64,000 bases of DNA, from the NCBI RefSeq assembly GCF_017695955.1, contig NZ_JAAORO010000003.1, positions 372,001 through 436,000 on the forward strand, given 5' to 3'. The notes beneath the pieces are model-generated. The model ran no database searches and was not told where the DNA came from. It saw only the letters and a list, made by a program, of their open reading frames with translations. The stretch comes from Prochlorococcus marinus XMU1419. GTDB lineage: Bacteria; Cyanobacteriota; Cyanobacteriia; PCC-6307; Cyanobiaceae. The number at the start of each line of letters is the position of its first letter. Position 1 is the stretch's first letter. Positions 9,786-20,910 of this stretch are shown piece by piece. The position numbers and the translations under genes are program-made.

Positions 9786-10721
9786 CTACCCTCTACATTT
9801 ATAGACTCCAAACTCCATTAAACCTTTACTGAATGCCCAATTCATGAGGAGTATCGTAGGTATTTCTCTAATGGATTTTATAATCGCTAATGGACCAAGA
9901 GACAGAATTGTTAAAGGTCTTCGAATTCCTTCAAATATGGAGTCATACCATGAGGGATTAGTATAAGAATTCCAATTTTCAGTAATAACCCTTCCTGCAC
10001 TATTTTTATTAGTTCTAAGAATCTCACCGAATTCGTTAATACTAATAAAATTTGGATGTACCCACTGTTCAAGTAATTGCTTAAGAACTATTTTCTCAAA
10101 AATAGATGGTGGGTAAGTTCTTAGATCTCTTGAGTTCCAATCAGCCAATGCCAAATAACCTCCTGGTCTCAAAGTTCTAAGCATCTCATCTGCAAATTTT
10201 TTTTTGTCAATCATGTGGGCACCAGCTTCAACACTCCAAACGGCATCAAATGATCCATCTTCAAATTTCAAATCTAAGGCATCCATAACTTGGAAGGTGC
10301 AATTTAGTCCCACAGGAGTAAGATCTCTCGCTCTCTTTACTTGAGCGGGACTAATTGTTATTCCAGTAACATTAAAGCCATAATATTTTGAAAGAATTCT
10401 AGAGCTGCCTCCTATCCCACAACCTACATCAAGTACTCTAGAACCTTTTGGTAAGGTATCTAATCCGCTCCACTTTACTAATTCATGCACGAACTGAACT
10501 TTAGCCTTTCTAAAATCGACATTTTTTCCATTTGAGGGATAATAGCCTAAATGGATATGCTCACCCCATAACCTCTCCAGTAATTTATCCTGAGTCCAAG
10601 CATCATATGCTGATGCAACAGTACCAGAAGTAATAAATTTTCTAGCTTTAATTCTCCAGATAATAGTTAAAGCTAAAAGGAATAAAATCAGTAAAAAAAA
10701 AGGTAATAGTATTTCAAACAT
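9786..10721 (-). CDS. MPBQ/MSBQ methyltransferase-like SAM enzyme
   Basis: 311 residues: one N-terminal membrane anchor (3-22), then a class I SAM methyltransferase. SAM motif I is LDVGCGIGG at 97-105; 'WSVEAGAHM' and 'LRPGGYLALADW' follow. The HIHLGYY segment, the 'VTGITISPAQVKRA' run and the 'REIPTILLMNWAF' tail closely recall Synechocystis Sll0418, which methylates 2-methyl-6-phytyl- and solanesyl-benzoquinone on the way to tocopherol and plastoquinone. That match is from memory. Plastoquinone is needed by every oxygenic phototroph, which fits. Stop and start are back-to-back with the LON-domain gene upstream, so they are probably co-transcribed. Confidence 0.8.
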   Translation of the reverse strand: MFEILLPFFLLILFLLALTIIWRIKARKFITSGTVASAYDAWTQDKLLERLWGEHIHLGYYPSNGKNVDFRKAKVQFVHELVKWSGLDTLPKGSRVLDVGCGIGGSSRILSKYYGFNVTGITISPAQVKRARDLTPVGLNCTFQVMDALDLKFEDGSFDAVWSVEAGAHMIDKKKFADEMLRTLRPGGYLALADWNSRDLRTYPPSIFEKIVLKQLLEQWVHPNFISINEFGEILRTNKNSAGRVITENWNSYTNPSWYDSIFEGIRRPLTILSLGPLAIIKSIREIPTILLMNWAFSKGLMEFGVYKCRG

Positions 10722-11378
10722 TTAATTTTCTTTAATATCAGGTAAACTTTCTTTTAAAGCAGTTCTTGCTGCAAGTTGTTTTCTTGTATGATCAAGCATT
10801 TCATATTCTCTTTGCAAACGTGTAAAAGTGTTTCTTTCCTCTAGAAGTCTTTGCTGTTCCTCCGCAACTGGGCCTCCTAAATGAGCTCCTATCCAAAATG
10901 ATAATTCCATAGGATTTTTGGGTAACTTATCGGGTAGGTTTTTCTTGGTATTAGTCAATTTACTCGTAAGGTTGATAACGTCACTGAGTGCTTCTGTAAC
11001 TGAGTCTTTTAAAGTATCTAAATTTTGAAGGTTATCAATATTATCATCATTAATCCAACTGACCATCGCTGAGCAAAATGGAGTTGAACGGGTGATCTCT
11101 AGTATTTGAAATCTTTGTTGTCCTAGGGTAATAATATTACTTCTTCCATCCTCTGCAGTTTGATGTTTTATTATTTGTGCACAGCATCCAACATTAGCCA
11201 TACTCTTAGTATTTGGGTCCCACTTCACAACTCCAAACATAGAATCTGTTTCTAGAACAGATTGAAGCATAATTCTGTACCTAGATTCAAAAATATGTAA
11301 AGGCAATACCTCTTGAGGGAAAAGGACTACCTCTGGCAAAGGAAATAAAGGTAATTCCCTTACAGAGAGTTCTCCCAT
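10722..11378 (-). CDS. LON substrate-binding domain protein
   Basis: 218 residues containing only the N-terminal (LAN) domain of Lon protease: 'LPLFPLPEVVLFPQEVLPLHIFESRYR' is the diagnostic opening. There is no AAA or protease domain. The C-terminal half is helical and charged. Such stand-alone LON-domain proteins are common in cyanobacteria; their role is not established, and substrate recognition is only assumed from the Lon homology. It lies 56 bp behind rpsJ at the end of the str operon, and its stop abuts the methyltransferase start, suggesting one transcript. Confidence 0.85.
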   Translation of the reverse strand: MGELSVRELPLFPLPEVVLFPQEVLPLHIFESRYRIMLQSVLETDSMFGVVKWDPNTKSMANVGCCAQIIKHQTAEDGRSNIITLGQQRFQILEITRSTPFCSAMVSWINDDNIDNLQNLDTLKDSVTEALSDVINLTSKLTNTKKNLPDKLPKNPMELSFWIGAHLGGPVAEEQQRLLEERNTFTRLQREYEMLDHTRKQLAARTALKESLPDIKEN

Positions 11379-11434
11379 TTAAACCTCATTTATATAATTT
11401 AATACTAATCAATTTAAGTAGTTTTCGGGATTTA

Positions 11435-11755
11435 TTAAAGTTTCACTTCTATATCTACACCGCTAGGGAGGTCCAACTTCATTAAAGCATCAATAGTTTT
11501 TGCGGACGGACTATAAATATCTATTATTCTTCGATGTGTTCTTGTTTCAAAATGCTCTCTAGAATCTTTGTCAACATGAGGCGATCTTAGGACACAATAA
11601 ATTTTTCTCTTTGTTGGTAAAGGTATTGGGCCTATTGCCGAAGCTGAAGTAGTATCGGCAGTTTGGATTATTTTATCGCAAGACAAATCAAGCATTCTTC
11701 TATCAAATGCTTTTAATCTTATTCTTATTTTTTGTTGTGCAATTGATGCAGTCAT
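11435..11755 (-). CDS. rpsJ: 30S ribosomal protein S10
   Basis: 106 residues, full length. It is a 30S head protein and also the NusE transcription antitermination factor. Typical blocks: [18 protein letters not shown], '[19 protein letters not shown]'. As in other cyanobacteria it lies behind tuf in the str operon instead of leading the S10 operon at 54 kb. A 10-bp hairpin sits between tuf and this gene. Confidence 0.97.
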   Translation of the reverse strand: MTASIAQQKIRIRLKAFDRRMLDLSCDKIIQTADTTSASAIGPIPLPTKRKIYCVLRSPHVDKDSREHFETRTHRRIIDIYSPSAKTIDALMKLDLPSGVDIEVKL

Positions 11756-11778
11756 AATTTCAAATTAACTTCTTTAGG

Positions 11779-11803
11779 AGGGCCGTTGAATTACAACGGC
11801 CCT
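11779..11803 (-). other. Perfect hairpin between tuf and rpsJ
   Basis: A 10-bp perfect inverted repeat: AGGGCCGTTG at 11779-11788 pairs with CAACGGCCCT at 11794-11803, with a 5-base loop. On the minus-strand transcript no U-run follows, so it is not a normal intrinsic terminator. It may be an attenuator, a processing site or a 3'-end stabiliser for the tuf message. Confidence 0.6.
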
Positions 11804-11857
11804 AATTCCTTCTTTTATATTAGTTTATTGAGGTTAAATTCTTAAAGTTCAAATATA

Positions 11858-13057
11858 TTATTTGAGAATTTTAGAAACAACTCCAGCACCAATAGTCCGT
11901 CCACCTTCACGGATTGCAAATCGCATACCTTGTTCAATAGCTACTGGACAAATTAATTCTCCAGTCATCTTGATTCTGTCACCAGGCATAACCATTTCGA
12001 CATTAGAACCATCATCAGAGGTAAATGCTGTAATTTGACCTGTCACATCAGTTGTTCTGATATAAAATTGAGGTCTATATCCGGCGAAGAAAGGGGTATG
12101 TCTACCGCCCTCTTCTTTTTTTAGAACATAAACCTCTCCTTCAAACTGAGTATGAGGAGTAATTGATCCTTTCTTAACAAGAACCATTCCTCTCTCAATA
12201 TCTTCTTTCTGAACACCACGCAAAAGCAAACCAACATTATCGCCAGCCATACCTTCATCAAGAAGTTTACGGAACATTTCAACTCCAGTAACAGTGGTTA
12301 CTCTTGTATCTCTGATTCCAACTATTTCAACTTCTTCTCCAACCTTTACTTTACCTCTCTCAATTCTTCCGGTAGCTACTGTTCCTCTACCAGTAATTGA
12401 GAAAACATCTTCAACTGCCATTAAGAATGGCTTATCAACTTCTCTTTCCGGTTCAGGAATGCTAGCATCAACGGCTTTCATTAATTCTTCAATTTTTGAT
12501 TCCCAAGTAGAATCACCTTCAAGAGCTTTTAAACCGGAAACTTGAACTATAGGAATATCATCTCCAGGAAAGTCATAACTATCTAATAGTTCTCTAATTT
12601 CCATTTCAACAAGTTCGATAATTTCTTCATCATCGACCATGTCACATTTATTGAGGGCAACTACGAGAGCAGGAACTCCAACTTGTTTAGCTAGAAGAAT
12701 ATGCTCTTTTGTTTGCGCCATAGGGCCATCTGTAGCTGCACAAACTAAGATAGCTCCATCCATTTGAGCAGCTCCAGTAATCATGTTTTTTACATAATCG
12801 GCATGTCCTGGGCAGTCGACGTGAGCATAATGCCTGCCTTCAGTTTCGTATTCAACGTGAGCTGTATTAATTGTAATGCCACGCTCTCTTTCTTCAGGAG
12901 CACCATCAATGTCTCCATAGTCTTGTGCTTGAGCTTGACCTTTTTTAGCTAATACGTTTGTAATAGCAGCAGTTAGTGTTGTTTTTCCATGATCAACATG
13001 GCCAATAGTACCTATGTTGACATGTGGTTTGTTCCTTTCGAACTTCTCGCGAGCCAT
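11858..13057 (-). CDS. tuf: Elongation factor Tu
   Basis: 399 residues, full length. The GTPase delivers aminoacyl-tRNA to the ribosome. P-loop GHVDHGKT at 19-26, the effector stretch with [22 protein letters not shown] and the SGL motif are all intact; beta-barrel domains 2 and 3 follow. It lies 45 bp behind fusA in the str operon and is followed by the hairpin and rpsJ. Confidence 0.98.
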   Translation of the reverse strand: MAREKFERNKPHVNIGTIGHVDHGKTTLTAAITNVLAKKGQAQAQDYGDIDGAPEERERGITINTAHVEYETEGRHYAHVDCPGHADYVKNMITGAAQMDGAILVCAATDGPMAQTKEHILLAKQVGVPALVVALNKCDMVDDEEIIELVEMEIRELLDSYDFPGDDIPIVQVSGLKALEGDSTWESKIEELMKAVDASIPEPEREVDKPFLMAVEDVFSITGRGTVATGRIERGKVKVGEEVEIVGIRDTRVTTVTGVEMFRKLLDEGMAGDNVGLLLRGVQKEDIERGMVLVKKGSITPHTQFEGEVYVLKKEEGGRHTPFFAGYRPQFYIRTTDVTGQITAFTSDDGSNVEMVMPGDRIKMTGELICPVAIEQGMRFAIREGGRTIGAGVVSKILK

Positions 13058-13102
13058 TTTGAATTAAAGAATCGAGGGTTTAAGAGTGTTTTGGTTTAGA
13101 GA

Positions 13103-15178
13103 TCAGGAATTGCCCTGATTCTTGGAAATGATAGCTTCAGCAACGTTACGAGGAACTTCCTCATAATTTGCGAACTCCATTGAAAATATACCCCGACCTT
13201 GAGTCATTGATCGGAGTTGAGTAGCATAACCGAACATTTCGGCTAAGGGTACTTTGGCCTGTACCTTAGACAATCCATCATCAACAGATTGTCCTTCTAC
13301 TTGACCTCTTCTAGAAGAGAGATCACCAATTACAGATCCAAGAAAGTCTTCAGGACTTTCGACCTCAACTTTCATCATAGGCTCTAAAAGGACAGGATTG
13401 CATTTTTTAACCCCGTCTTTAAAAGCCATGGAACCTGCTATTTTGAAGGCCATTTCAGATGAGTCTACATCGTGGAATGAACCATCGACTAGTGTTACTT
13501 TTACATCAATGAGTGGATAACCTGCAAGAACACCAGATTCACAGGTTTCTTTCATCCCATTAGAAGCAGGACCAATGTACTCTTTGGGCACAGCTCCGCC
13601 AACAATTTTGTTAACAAATTCAAAACCTTTACCGACTTCAGCAGGTTCCATCTCAATTATTACGTGACCGTATTGACCCTTTCCTCCAGTTTGCCTTGCA
13701 TATTTACCTTCACCGGTAGAACTTGATCTTATAGTTTCTCTGTAAGAAACCTGGGGAGCTCCAATATTAGCTTCAACTTTAAATTCCCTTAACATTCTGT
13801 CTACAAGAATCTCAAGGTGCAATTCACCCATACCAGCAATTACAGTTTGATTAGTTTCTGGATCTGTACTAACCCTAAAGGTCGGATCCTCTTCAGATAA
13901 CGCTGTTAAAGCTTTTGATAATTTTTCCATATCTCCTTTAGTTTTGGGCTCAACTGCCACAGAGATAACTGGTTCAGGGATAAATAATGTTTCTAACACT
14001 ATAGGATCTTCCGTATTACATAAAGTATCTCCAGTTGTTGTATTTTTAAGACCCAATACAGCGCCTAAATCTCCTGCCCTCAATTCATCAACCTCCTCTC
14101 TTTCATCGGCTTTTAGAATGACTAATCTAGAAATTCTCTCTTTAGCATCTTTTGTTGAATTCATAACATAACTACCCTTTGAAAGAACCCCAGAATACAT
14201 TCTTACAAAAGTTAATTTCCCATAAGGATCAGACATAACTTTGAAAGCTAGTGCACTGAACGGAGCATTATCGTCTGAAGGTCTGACGTCTTCTTTACCA
14301 CTTGGTAAAACTCCTTGTATTGGTTTTACATCAACTGGAGCTGGCAAGTAATCCACTACTGCATCCAAAACAAGTTGTACTCCTTTATTCTTAAAAGCCG
14401 AACCACACAATACAGGAACCAATCCATGTTTTAAAACCCCTTCTCTTATTCCTTTTTTTAGTTGTTCCTCAGATAATTCTCCTGTTTCGAGAAATATTTC
14501 AATTAATTCTTCATCATTTTCTGCAACGCTCTCCATTAACTTGGATCTCCACTCATCAGCTTCATCCTTCATGTCAGATGGAATTGGTGCTTCTTCAATA
14601 TCAGTACCTAAGTCATTTTTGTAAAGATATGCTTTGTTGGCGACTAAATCAATAATGCCTGTAAGATCGCCTTCAGCTCCAATAGGTAACTGAATTGGGA
14701 GTGCATTCGCTTTTAGTCGATCTTTAATTTGTTTATTAACTTTTAGAAAATCTGCACCAGTCCTGTCCATTTTATTAACAAAAACCATTCTTGGCACAGA
14801 GTATCTGTCTGCTTGACGCCAAACTGTTTCGGACTGAGGCTGAACTCCACCAACTGCGCAAAATACAGCTATCACTCCATCTAAGACACGCATTGATCTT
14901 TCAACTTCAATAGTGAAGTCAACGTGTCCAGGAGTATCAATGATATTAATCCTGTGATCTTGCCAGCTAGTTGATATTGCAGCAGCAGTAATAGTTATTC
15001 CTCTTTCTCTTTCTTGAGCCATCCAATCTGTTACTGCGGCACCATCATGAACCTCACCTATTTTGTGAACTACACCTGAGTAAAATAATATTCTTTCAGT
15101 AGTTGTTGTCTTCCCAGCATCAATATGAGCGGCTATACCTATGTTCCTTACTCGTTCTAGGGGAAAGTCGCGTGCCAA
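13103..15178 (-). CDS. fusA: Elongation factor G
   Basis: 691 residues, full length. The GTPase drives ribosomal translocation. P-loop AHIDAGKT at 17-24, RGITITAAA switch I, DTPGH and NKMD are present; domain II, the 'GMGELHLEI' domain III motif and the domain IV-V region are complete. It is the third gene of the str operon, 97 bp after rpsG. Confidence 0.98.
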   Translation of the reverse strand: MARDFPLERVRNIGIAAHIDAGKTTTTERILFYSGVVHKIGEVHDGAAVTDWMAQERERGITITAAAISTSWQDHRINIIDTPGHVDFTIEVERSMRVLDGVIAVFCAVGGVQPQSETVWRQADRYSVPRMVFVNKMDRTGADFLKVNKQIKDRLKANALPIQLPIGAEGDLTGIIDLVANKAYLYKNDLGTDIEEAPIPSDMKDEADEWRSKLMESVAENDEELIEIFLETGELSEEQLKKGIREGVLKHGLVPVLCGSAFKNKGVQLVLDAVVDYLPAPVDVKPIQGVLPSGKEDVRPSDDNAPFSALAFKVMSDPYGKLTFVRMYSGVLSKGSYVMNSTKDAKERISRLVILKADEREEVDELRAGDLGAVLGLKNTTTGDTLCNTEDPIVLETLFIPEPVISVAVEPKTKGDMEKLSKALTALSEEDPTFRVSTDPETNQTVIAGMGELHLEILVDRMLREFKVEANIGAPQVSYRETIRSSSTGEGKYARQTGGKGQYGHVIIEMEPAEVGKGFEFVNKIVGGAVPKEYIGPASNGMKETCESGVLAGYPLIDVKVTLVDGSFHDVDSSEMAFKIAGSMAFKDGVKKCNPVLLEPMMKVEVESPEDFLGSVIGDLSSRRGQVEGQSVDDGLSKVQAKVPLAEMFGYATQLRSMTQGRGIFSMEFANYEEVPRNVAEAIISKNQGNS

Positions 15179-15275
15179 TTTTAAAGCTCCAAATAAAATA
15201 ATTTTTGAAAAGTATAGTTCACTCTAAAAGTAAACTTTAATAATAATAAACTACTTAAGTACCTTTTTGATGAAA

Positions 15276-15746
15276 TTAGTATCTGTAATGTGCAAAAGCT
15301 TTATTAGCTTCAGCCATTTTGTGAGTATCCTCCCTTTTTTTAACTGCACTACCAGTTTCATTTGCTGCATCCATCAACTCCCCAGCAAGTTTTTGGGACA
15401 TACTTTTACCATTTCTTGCTCGTGAAAATGTCACAAGCCATCTTAATGCCATAGCTGTGCCCCTCTCCTGGCGTACTTCCATAGGTACTTGATAAGTTGC
15501 CCCACCAACTCTTCTAGCTCTTACCTCAACAAGGGGAGTTGCATTTTTCACAGCTGTTTCAAATAATTCGACTGCATCTCCTCCAGTTCTCTCGCTTATT
15601 AAAGAAAAAGCATCAGATAATATTCTTTGAGCTGTTGACTTTTTTCCATGTTTCATCAATCTAGAAATCATCATTGAAGCAAGACGACTATTAAATTGAG
15701 GATCTGGAAGAACTGGTCTTTTTACTGCTGCATTACGACGTGACAT
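15276..15746 (-). CDS. rpsG: 30S ribosomal protein S7
   Basis: 156 residues, full length. It nucleates assembly of the 30S head on 16S rRNA; in other bacteria it also represses its own operon. Diagnostic stretches include [13 protein letters not shown] and '[10 protein letters not shown]' with the C-terminal '[14 protein letters not shown]'. It follows rpsL after a 24-bp gap. Confidence 0.98.
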   Translation of the reverse strand: MSRRNAAVKRPVLPDPQFNSRLASMMISRLMKHGKKSTAQRILSDAFSLISERTGGDAVELFETAVKNATPLVEVRARRVGGATYQVPMEVRQERGTAMALRWLVTFSRARNGKSMSQKLAGELMDAANETGSAVKKREDTHKMAEANKAFAHYRY

Positions 15747-15770
15747 GTTTTTAAAAGTGATGTTTACAAA

Positions 15771-16145
15771 TTAGTCTTTTGGAGCTTTTGCTCCATATTT
15801 AGATCTGGATTGACGTCTATCCTTGACTCCAGCCGTATCTAATGTTCCTCTTATTATATGATATCTAACTCCTGGCAAATCCTTAACTCTTCCACCTCTA
15901 AGTAGAACGACAGAGTGCTCTTGCAAATTATGTCCAATCCCAGGAATATAAGCAGTTACTTCAAAACCAGAAGTTAATCTAACCCTTGCGACTTTTCTTA
16001 AAGCTGAATTAGGTTTTTTAGGTGTAGATGTATAAACTCTCGTACATACCCCTCGTCTTTCAGGGCAAGCTTTTAATGCAGGAGATTTTGTTTTCCTAGT
16101 CAGACGTTTTCTTTCTGAACCTATTAATTGTGAGATGGTGGGCAT
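15771..16145 (-). CDS. rpsL: 30S ribosomal protein S12
   Basis: 124 residues. It is the decoding-site protein and the first gene of the str operon. KKPNSALRK, the KxPNS lysine linked to streptomycin resistance in other bacteria, and the '[17 protein letters not shown]' block are intact. The start ATG has a 5-base 'GTG GGC' context typical of these genes. A TATGAT -10 candidate lies about 35 bp upstream. Confidence 0.98.
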   Translation of the reverse strand: MPTISQLIGSERKRLTRKTKSPALKACPERRGVCTRVYTSTPKKPNSALRKVARVRLTSGFEVTAYIPGIGHNLQEHSVVLLRGGRVKDLPGVRYHIIRGTLDTAGVKDRRQSRSKYGAKAPKD

Positions 16146-16178
16146 CTATTATATTTGAATAAAAATAATCATCCTTAC

Positions 16179-16184
16179 ATCATA
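16179..16184 (-). promoter_or_regulatory. Candidate -10 box of the str operon
   Basis: TATGAT on the minus strand, 34 bp before the rpsL start, would give a 5' UTR of about 25 bases. No clear -35 is seen, which is common in Prochlorococcus promoters. Confidence 0.35.
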
Positions 16185-16297
16185 ACCTTTCACGAGCACT
16201 AACTAAAAGTTTTTTAATTATTTATTTGAAAAATTTGTAAAATTAAAATTCTTTGATAAATATTCATTTTTTTTATATTTATTTTCATATTTATTTT

Positions 16298-16303
16298 TAT
16301 AAT
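16298..16303 (+). promoter_or_regulatory. -10 box TATAAT of gltB
   Basis: A perfect TATAAT lies 32 bp before the gltB ATG, implying a start near 16310 and a UTR of about 26 bases. I looked for an NtcA site (GTA-N8-TAC) upstream and found none. Confidence 0.5.
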
Positions 16304-16335
16304 GGAGTAAGTAACTAAAAAAAGTTAAATAATCT

Positions 16336-19300
16336 ATGGGAGAGAGTATCAAAAGATTCGTTGAGCCATATCAAGATAGTTATTCCCCAAATGGAATAAT
16401 TGGTGAGAAAGATGCGTGCGGAGTTGGTTTTATAGCAAATATTAAAGGAATAGAAAGCAACTGGATCCTTAAACAATCCCTTAAGGGCCTTAGTTGCATG
16501 GAGCATAGAGGAGGTTGTGGAGGTGATAGTGACTCAGGTGACGGAGCTGGCATTTTATGTTCGATTCCATGGGGATACTTAGAAAAAGAACTGAATCTAA
16601 AAAATAAACAAGACTTGAATAGAGGTTTAGGCATGGTTTTTATGCCAAATAAAAAAGAGAAAATTGAAGAATGTAAATCAATATGTGATCAGGAAGCAGA
16701 AAAATTAAGAGTCAACAAAACTTCTTGGAGAAAAGTTCCTGTTAATAATGAAATCTTAGGTCCTTTAGCTAAGGCAAATGCGCCATTTATCTGTCAGTGG
16801 ATTTTATACATAGATAAAAAAGATCACCAAGATATTGAGAGGCTTTTGTTTCAGTTAAGGAAAAGAATAGAAAAAAGAATAAGAGAAACTTTGAAAAATA
16901 ATGTTGGGGATTGTGAATTTTATTTTGCCTCACTAAGTTCTAAAACAGTTGTTTATAAAGGTATGGTTCGTTCTGAAATATTATCTGAGTTTTATCAAGA
17001 CCTAAAAGAAGAGAGTTTTAAAGTCTCATTTTCTGTTTACCATAGGAGGTTTAGTACTAATACACTTCCAAAATGGCCATTAGCGCAACCGATGAGATTC
17101 TTAGGTCATAACGGTGAAATTAATACTCTCTTAGGTAATATCAACTGGGCTAAAGCTTCAGAAACACACATAGATGATTTTTGGGGAGAGTTATCTAATG
17201 AAATTAAGCCAATCGTAGATATTAATAAAAGTGATTCATCAAATCTTGATGCAACTCTTGAAATTAATATTCGTTCAGGTCAGCCAATTACCGACTCATT
17301 ATTAAAACTTGTTCCTGAAGCATTTAGAGATCAACCAGAACTCGAAGAGAGAGAAGATATAAAAGCTTTTTATGAATATTCTGCAAGCCTACAAGAAGCG
17401 TGGGATGGTCCTGCGCTGCTTGTATTTGCTGATGGAAATTTTGTCGGAGCAACACTTGATAGAAATGGCTTAAGACCAGCAAGATATTCCATAACAAATG
17501 ATGGTTTTGTAATAATGGGTTCTGAAACAGGAGTAGTAGATCTTGAAGAGGAAAGAGTCCTAGAGAAAGGTCGATTAGGACCAGGACAAATGTTGGCAGT
17601 TGATTTTCATAAAAATAAAATCCTAAGAAATTGGGAGGTAAAATCTGAAGCGGCTCAAAGGCATGACTATAAAAAACTCCTAAGTAATAGAGCTATAAAT
17701 ATTGAGAATAATGAATGGTTTAAAGACTGCAAATTAAAAGACCTCGAGTTGTTACAACAACAAACTGCATACGGTTTTTCAGCAGAAGATAATGATCTTA
17801 TCTTGGATTCAATGGCTTCATTAGCTAAAGAGCCTACCTATTGCATGGGTGACGATATCCCATTAGCAGTGCTTTCTTCAAAACCACATATTTTATATGA
17901 CTATTTCAAACAAAGATTTGCGCAAGTTACAAATCCTCCTATTGACCCTCTGAGAGAAAAACTGGTAATGAGTTTAGAGATGCATCTTGGCGAAAGATGT
18001 ACACCATTTGAGATTAAAGATCCTAAACCTTTTGTTCATCTACAAAGTCCAATTTTAAATGAGGAAGAACTCATTTCTCTTAAAAAATCAAAAATTAAAT
18101 CTCAAACAATTTCAAGTTTGTTTAATATTGAGGAGGGTGTTCAAGGTTTAGAGAAACAATTAAAAGCAATTTGTAAACAGAGTGAACTCTCAATTAAAGA
18201 AGGCTGCTCTTTAATAATTATTTCCGATAAGGGAATTAATCCTAAAAAGACTTTTATTCCTCCTTTACTAGCTATTGGAGCAATTCATCATTATCTTCTA
18301 AAAAAAGAAATTAGGCTCAAAGCTTCCCTCATTATTGAAACAGGTCAATGTTGGAGCACACACCACTTGGCTTGTTTGATTGGTTATGGTGCTAGCGCTG
18401 TTTGCCCTTGGTTGACTTTCGAAGCAGTTAGACACTGGTTAAAACATCCAAAAACACAAAAACTTATTGATAGCAACAAAATAAATCCATTATCAATAAT
18501 TGATGTTCAAGAAAATATTAAAAAAGCTCTAGAAGACGGTCTAAGAAAAATTCTCTCAAAAATAGGCATCTCACTTTTATCTAGTTACCATGGTGCACAA
18601 ATTTTTGAAGCTGTAGGCCTTGGATCTGATTTAATAAAAGTTGCTTTTGATGGTACAACAAGCCGTATCGCTGGCATAACATTAAAAGAATTAACTAATG
18701 AAACACTTTCAATACATACAAAAGCCTATCCAGAGATCGATTTAAAGAAATTAGAATTTTTAGGATTTGTACAATTTAGAAATAATGCAGAATATCATTC
18801 CAATAATCCGGAGATGTCCAAAGTTTTACATTCAGCTGTAAAACAAGGACCTGGATACGATCATTTTGAAACTTACAAAAAACTGATCAGTAATAGACCG
18901 ACAACATCGCTAAGAGATTTACTAACAATTAATTCAAAAAGACAAAGCATTCCATTAGAGGAAGTTGAAAGTGTTGAATCAATTTGCAAAAGGTTCTGTA
19001 CTGGAGGAATGAGTTTGGGTGCTTTATCGAGAGAAGCACATGAAGTGTTAGCAGTTGCAATGAATAGAATTGGAGGAAAAAGTAATAGTGGAGAAGGGGG
19101 AGAAGATCCAGCTCGATTTAATGTTTTAAATGATATCGATGAAAATACTCAATCAGCGACGTTGCCATTTATTAAAGGTCTAGAAAATGGGGATACCGCA
19201 TGCTCAGCTATTAAACAAATAGCATCAGGTAGATTTGGAGTTACACCTGAATATCTTAGAAGTGCTAAACAACTCGAAATTAAAATGGCTCAAGGTGCAA

Positions 19301-20910
19301 AACCTGGTGAAGGGGGACAATTGCCTGGTCCAAAAGTTGATTCTTACATAGCAAAACTAAGAAATAGTAAACCGGGAGTAGCTCTAATATCTCCTCCGCC
19401 GCATCATGATATTTATTCAATTGAAGATTTAGCTCAACTGATCCATGACTTACACCAAGTTCATCCAAAAGCAAAAGTGAGCGTTAAACTTGTTTCTGAA
19501 ATTGGTATAGGCACTATTGCTGCTGGGGTAAGCAAAGCTAATGCAGATGTAATTCAAATTTCGGGCCATGACGGGGGTACAGGTGCTTCACCACTAAGTT
19601 CTATTAAACATGCAGGTTTACCATGGGAACTAGGTGTTGCTGAGGTTCATAAATCTCTTTTAGAGAATAACTTACGTGAAAGAGTAATTTTGAGAACTGA
19701 TGGAGGTCTTAAAACGGGCTGGGATGTAGTTATTGCAGCTTTACTAGGTGCTGAAGAATACGGTTTCGGTTCTGTAGCGATGATTGCTGAAGGATGCATA
19801 ATGGCTCGGGTTTGTCATACAAACAAGTGTCCTGTTGGAGTTGCTACTCAAAAAGAAGAATTAAGAAAAAGATTTAAAGGTATTCCAGAAAATGTTGTCA
19901 ATTTTTTCTTGTACATTGCTGAAGAAGTCAGACAGATAATGAGTAGTATAGGCGTTTCTAATATGGAAGAACTGATTGGTAATCAAGAATTTCTTTCTGC
20001 AAGAAATATCTGTCTTCCAAAAACTTCTAATATCGATCTTTCTTCTTTAGTGAATAATGAACATTCAACCACTGATAGATCATGGTTAAAACATTCAAAA
20101 AATGCTCATAGTAATGGTTCAGTATTAGAAGACGAGTTTTTGTCTGATACCAAATTTATAGATTCAATTAAAAATCACGAAAAATTAACAAAAGAAATTG
20201 AGATAAAAAATACAGATAGAAGTGTTTGTGCGAAAATATCAGGCGAAATCGCAGAACTTCATGGCAATACTGGCTTCAATGGCGAACTCAACTTAAATTT
20301 CACAGGATATGCAGGACAAAGCTTTGGTGCCTTTTTATTGAAGGGAATGAATGTTCAATTAATCGGAGAAGCTAATGATTATGTTTGTAAAGGAATGAAC
20401 GGAGGTATACTTACAATAATCCCCCCACAAATAGATAAATTTTCCTCCGAACAAGTAATACTAGGAAATACTTGCCTTTATGGAGCAACAGGTGGAAAAC
20501 TATTTGCTTTAGGAAAATCGGGAGAAAGATTTGCAGTAAGAAATAGTGGTGCTACAGCCGTAACAGAGGGAGCAGGTGATCATTGTTGTGAATACATGAC
20601 TGGTGGGAAAGTGGTTATTCTAGGTTCCACAGGAAGAAATATCGGAGCGGGCATGACTGGTGGAATAGCTTTTATAATCGACGAGAATAATGATTTAAGC
20701 AATAAAGTTAATAAGGAAATAGTTAGCATTCACAAAATAACTTCATCAAAGCAAGAAGAAATCTTATTGGAAATTATTAGAGAATATCGAACAAAAACAA
20801 ATAGCCTGAAGGCTGCTAAAATAATTAAAAATTGGTCTTATTTTAAGAATAATTTCAAGTTAATTATTCCCCCAAGCGAAGAAGAGATGCTTGGTATAAA
20901 TAAAATATAA
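16336..20910 (+). CDS. gltB: Ferredoxin-dependent glutamate synthase (Fd-GOGAT)
   Basis: 1524 residues, the expected length. It makes two glutamates from glutamine and 2-oxoglutarate using reduced ferredoxin, the second half of the GS-GOGAT ammonium pathway. The class II amidotransferase nucleophile is C28 in DACGVGF, so a 27-residue propeptide would be removed. The FMN/synthase domain has 'GAKPGEGGQLPG' and 'HDGGTGASP'. The 3Fe-4S cysteines are C1154, C1160 and C1165. The C-terminal Gly-rich beta-helix (GxxGG repeats) is complete. There is no gltD neighbour, consistent with the ferredoxin type (also called glsF). The stop directly abuts the YCII gene start. Confidence 0.97.
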   Translation: MGESIKRFVEPYQDSYSPNGIIGEKDACGVGFIANIKGIESNWILKQSLKGLSCMEHRGGCGGDSDSGDGAGILCSIPWGYLEKELNLKNKQDLNRGLGMVFMPNKKEKIEECKSICDQEAEKLRVNKTSWRKVPVNNEILGPLAKANAPFICQWILYIDKKDHQDIERLLFQLRKRIEKRIRETLKNNVGDCEFYFASLSSKTVVYKGMVRSEILSEFYQDLKEESFKVSFSVYHRRFSTNTLPKWPLAQPMRFLGHNGEINTLLGNINWAKASETHIDDFWGELSNEIKPIVDINKSDSSNLDATLEINIRSGQPITDSLLKLVPEAFRDQPELEEREDIKAFYEYSASLQEAWDGPALLVFADGNFVGATLDRNGLRPARYSITNDGFVIMGSETGVVDLEEERVLEKGRLGPGQMLAVDFHKNKILRNWEVKSEAAQRHDYKKLLSNRAINIENNEWFKDCKLKDLELLQQQTAYGFSAEDNDLILDSMASLAKEPTYCMGDDIPLAVLSSKPHILYDYFKQRFAQVTNPPIDPLREKLVMSLEMHLGERCTPFEIKDPKPFVHLQSPILNEEELISLKKSKIKSQTISSLFNIEEGVQGLEKQLKAICKQSELSIKEGCSLIIISDKGINPKKTFIPPLLAIGAIHHYLLKKEIRLKASLIIETGQCWSTHHLACLIGYGASAVCPWLTFEAVRHWLKHPKTQKLIDSNKINPLSIIDVQENIKKALEDGLRKILSKIGISLLSSYHGAQIFEAVGLGSDLIKVAFDGTTSRIAGITLKELTNETLSIHTKAYPEIDLKKLEFLGFVQFRNNAEYHSNNPEMSKVLHSAVKQGPGYDHFETYKKLISNRPTTSLRDLLTINSKRQSIPLEEVESVESICKRFCTGGMSLGALSREAHEVLAVAMNRIGGKSNSGEGGEDPARFNVLNDIDENTQSATLPFIKGLENGDTACSAIKQIASGRFGVTPEYLRSAKQLEIKMAQGAKPGEGGQLPGPKVDSYIAKLRNSKPGVALISPPPHHDIYSIEDLAQLIHDLHQVHPKAKVSVKLVSEIGIGTIAAGVSKANADVIQISGHDGGTGASPLSSIKHAGLPWELGVAEVHKSLLENNLRERVILRTDGGLKTGWDVVIAALLGAEEYGFGSVAMIAEGCIMARVCHTNKCPVGVATQKEELRKRFKGIPENVVNFFLYIAEEVRQIMSSIGVSNMEELIGNQEFLSARNICLPKTSNIDLSSLVNNEHSTTDRSWLKHSKNAHSNGSVLEDEFLSDTKFIDSIKNHEKLTKEIEIKNTDRSVCAKISGEIAELHGNTGFNGELNLNFTGYAGQSFGAFLLKGMNVQLIGEANDYVCKGMNGGILTIIPPQIDKFSSEQVILGNTCLYGATGGKLFALGKSGERFAVRNSGATAVTEGAGDHCCEYMTGGKVVILGSTGRNIGAGMTGGIAFIIDENNDLSNKVNKEIVSIHKITSSKQEEILLEIIREYRTKTNSLKAAKIIKNWSYFKNNFKLIIPPSEEEMLGINKI

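Noticed and set aside
16200-16335. NtcA site expected before gltB
   Set aside because: No GTA-N8-TAC found in the upstream region; only a TATAAT box is supported.
16380-16634. Minus-strand frame opposite the gltB start
   Set aside because: Antisense to conserved amidotransferase codons; no support.
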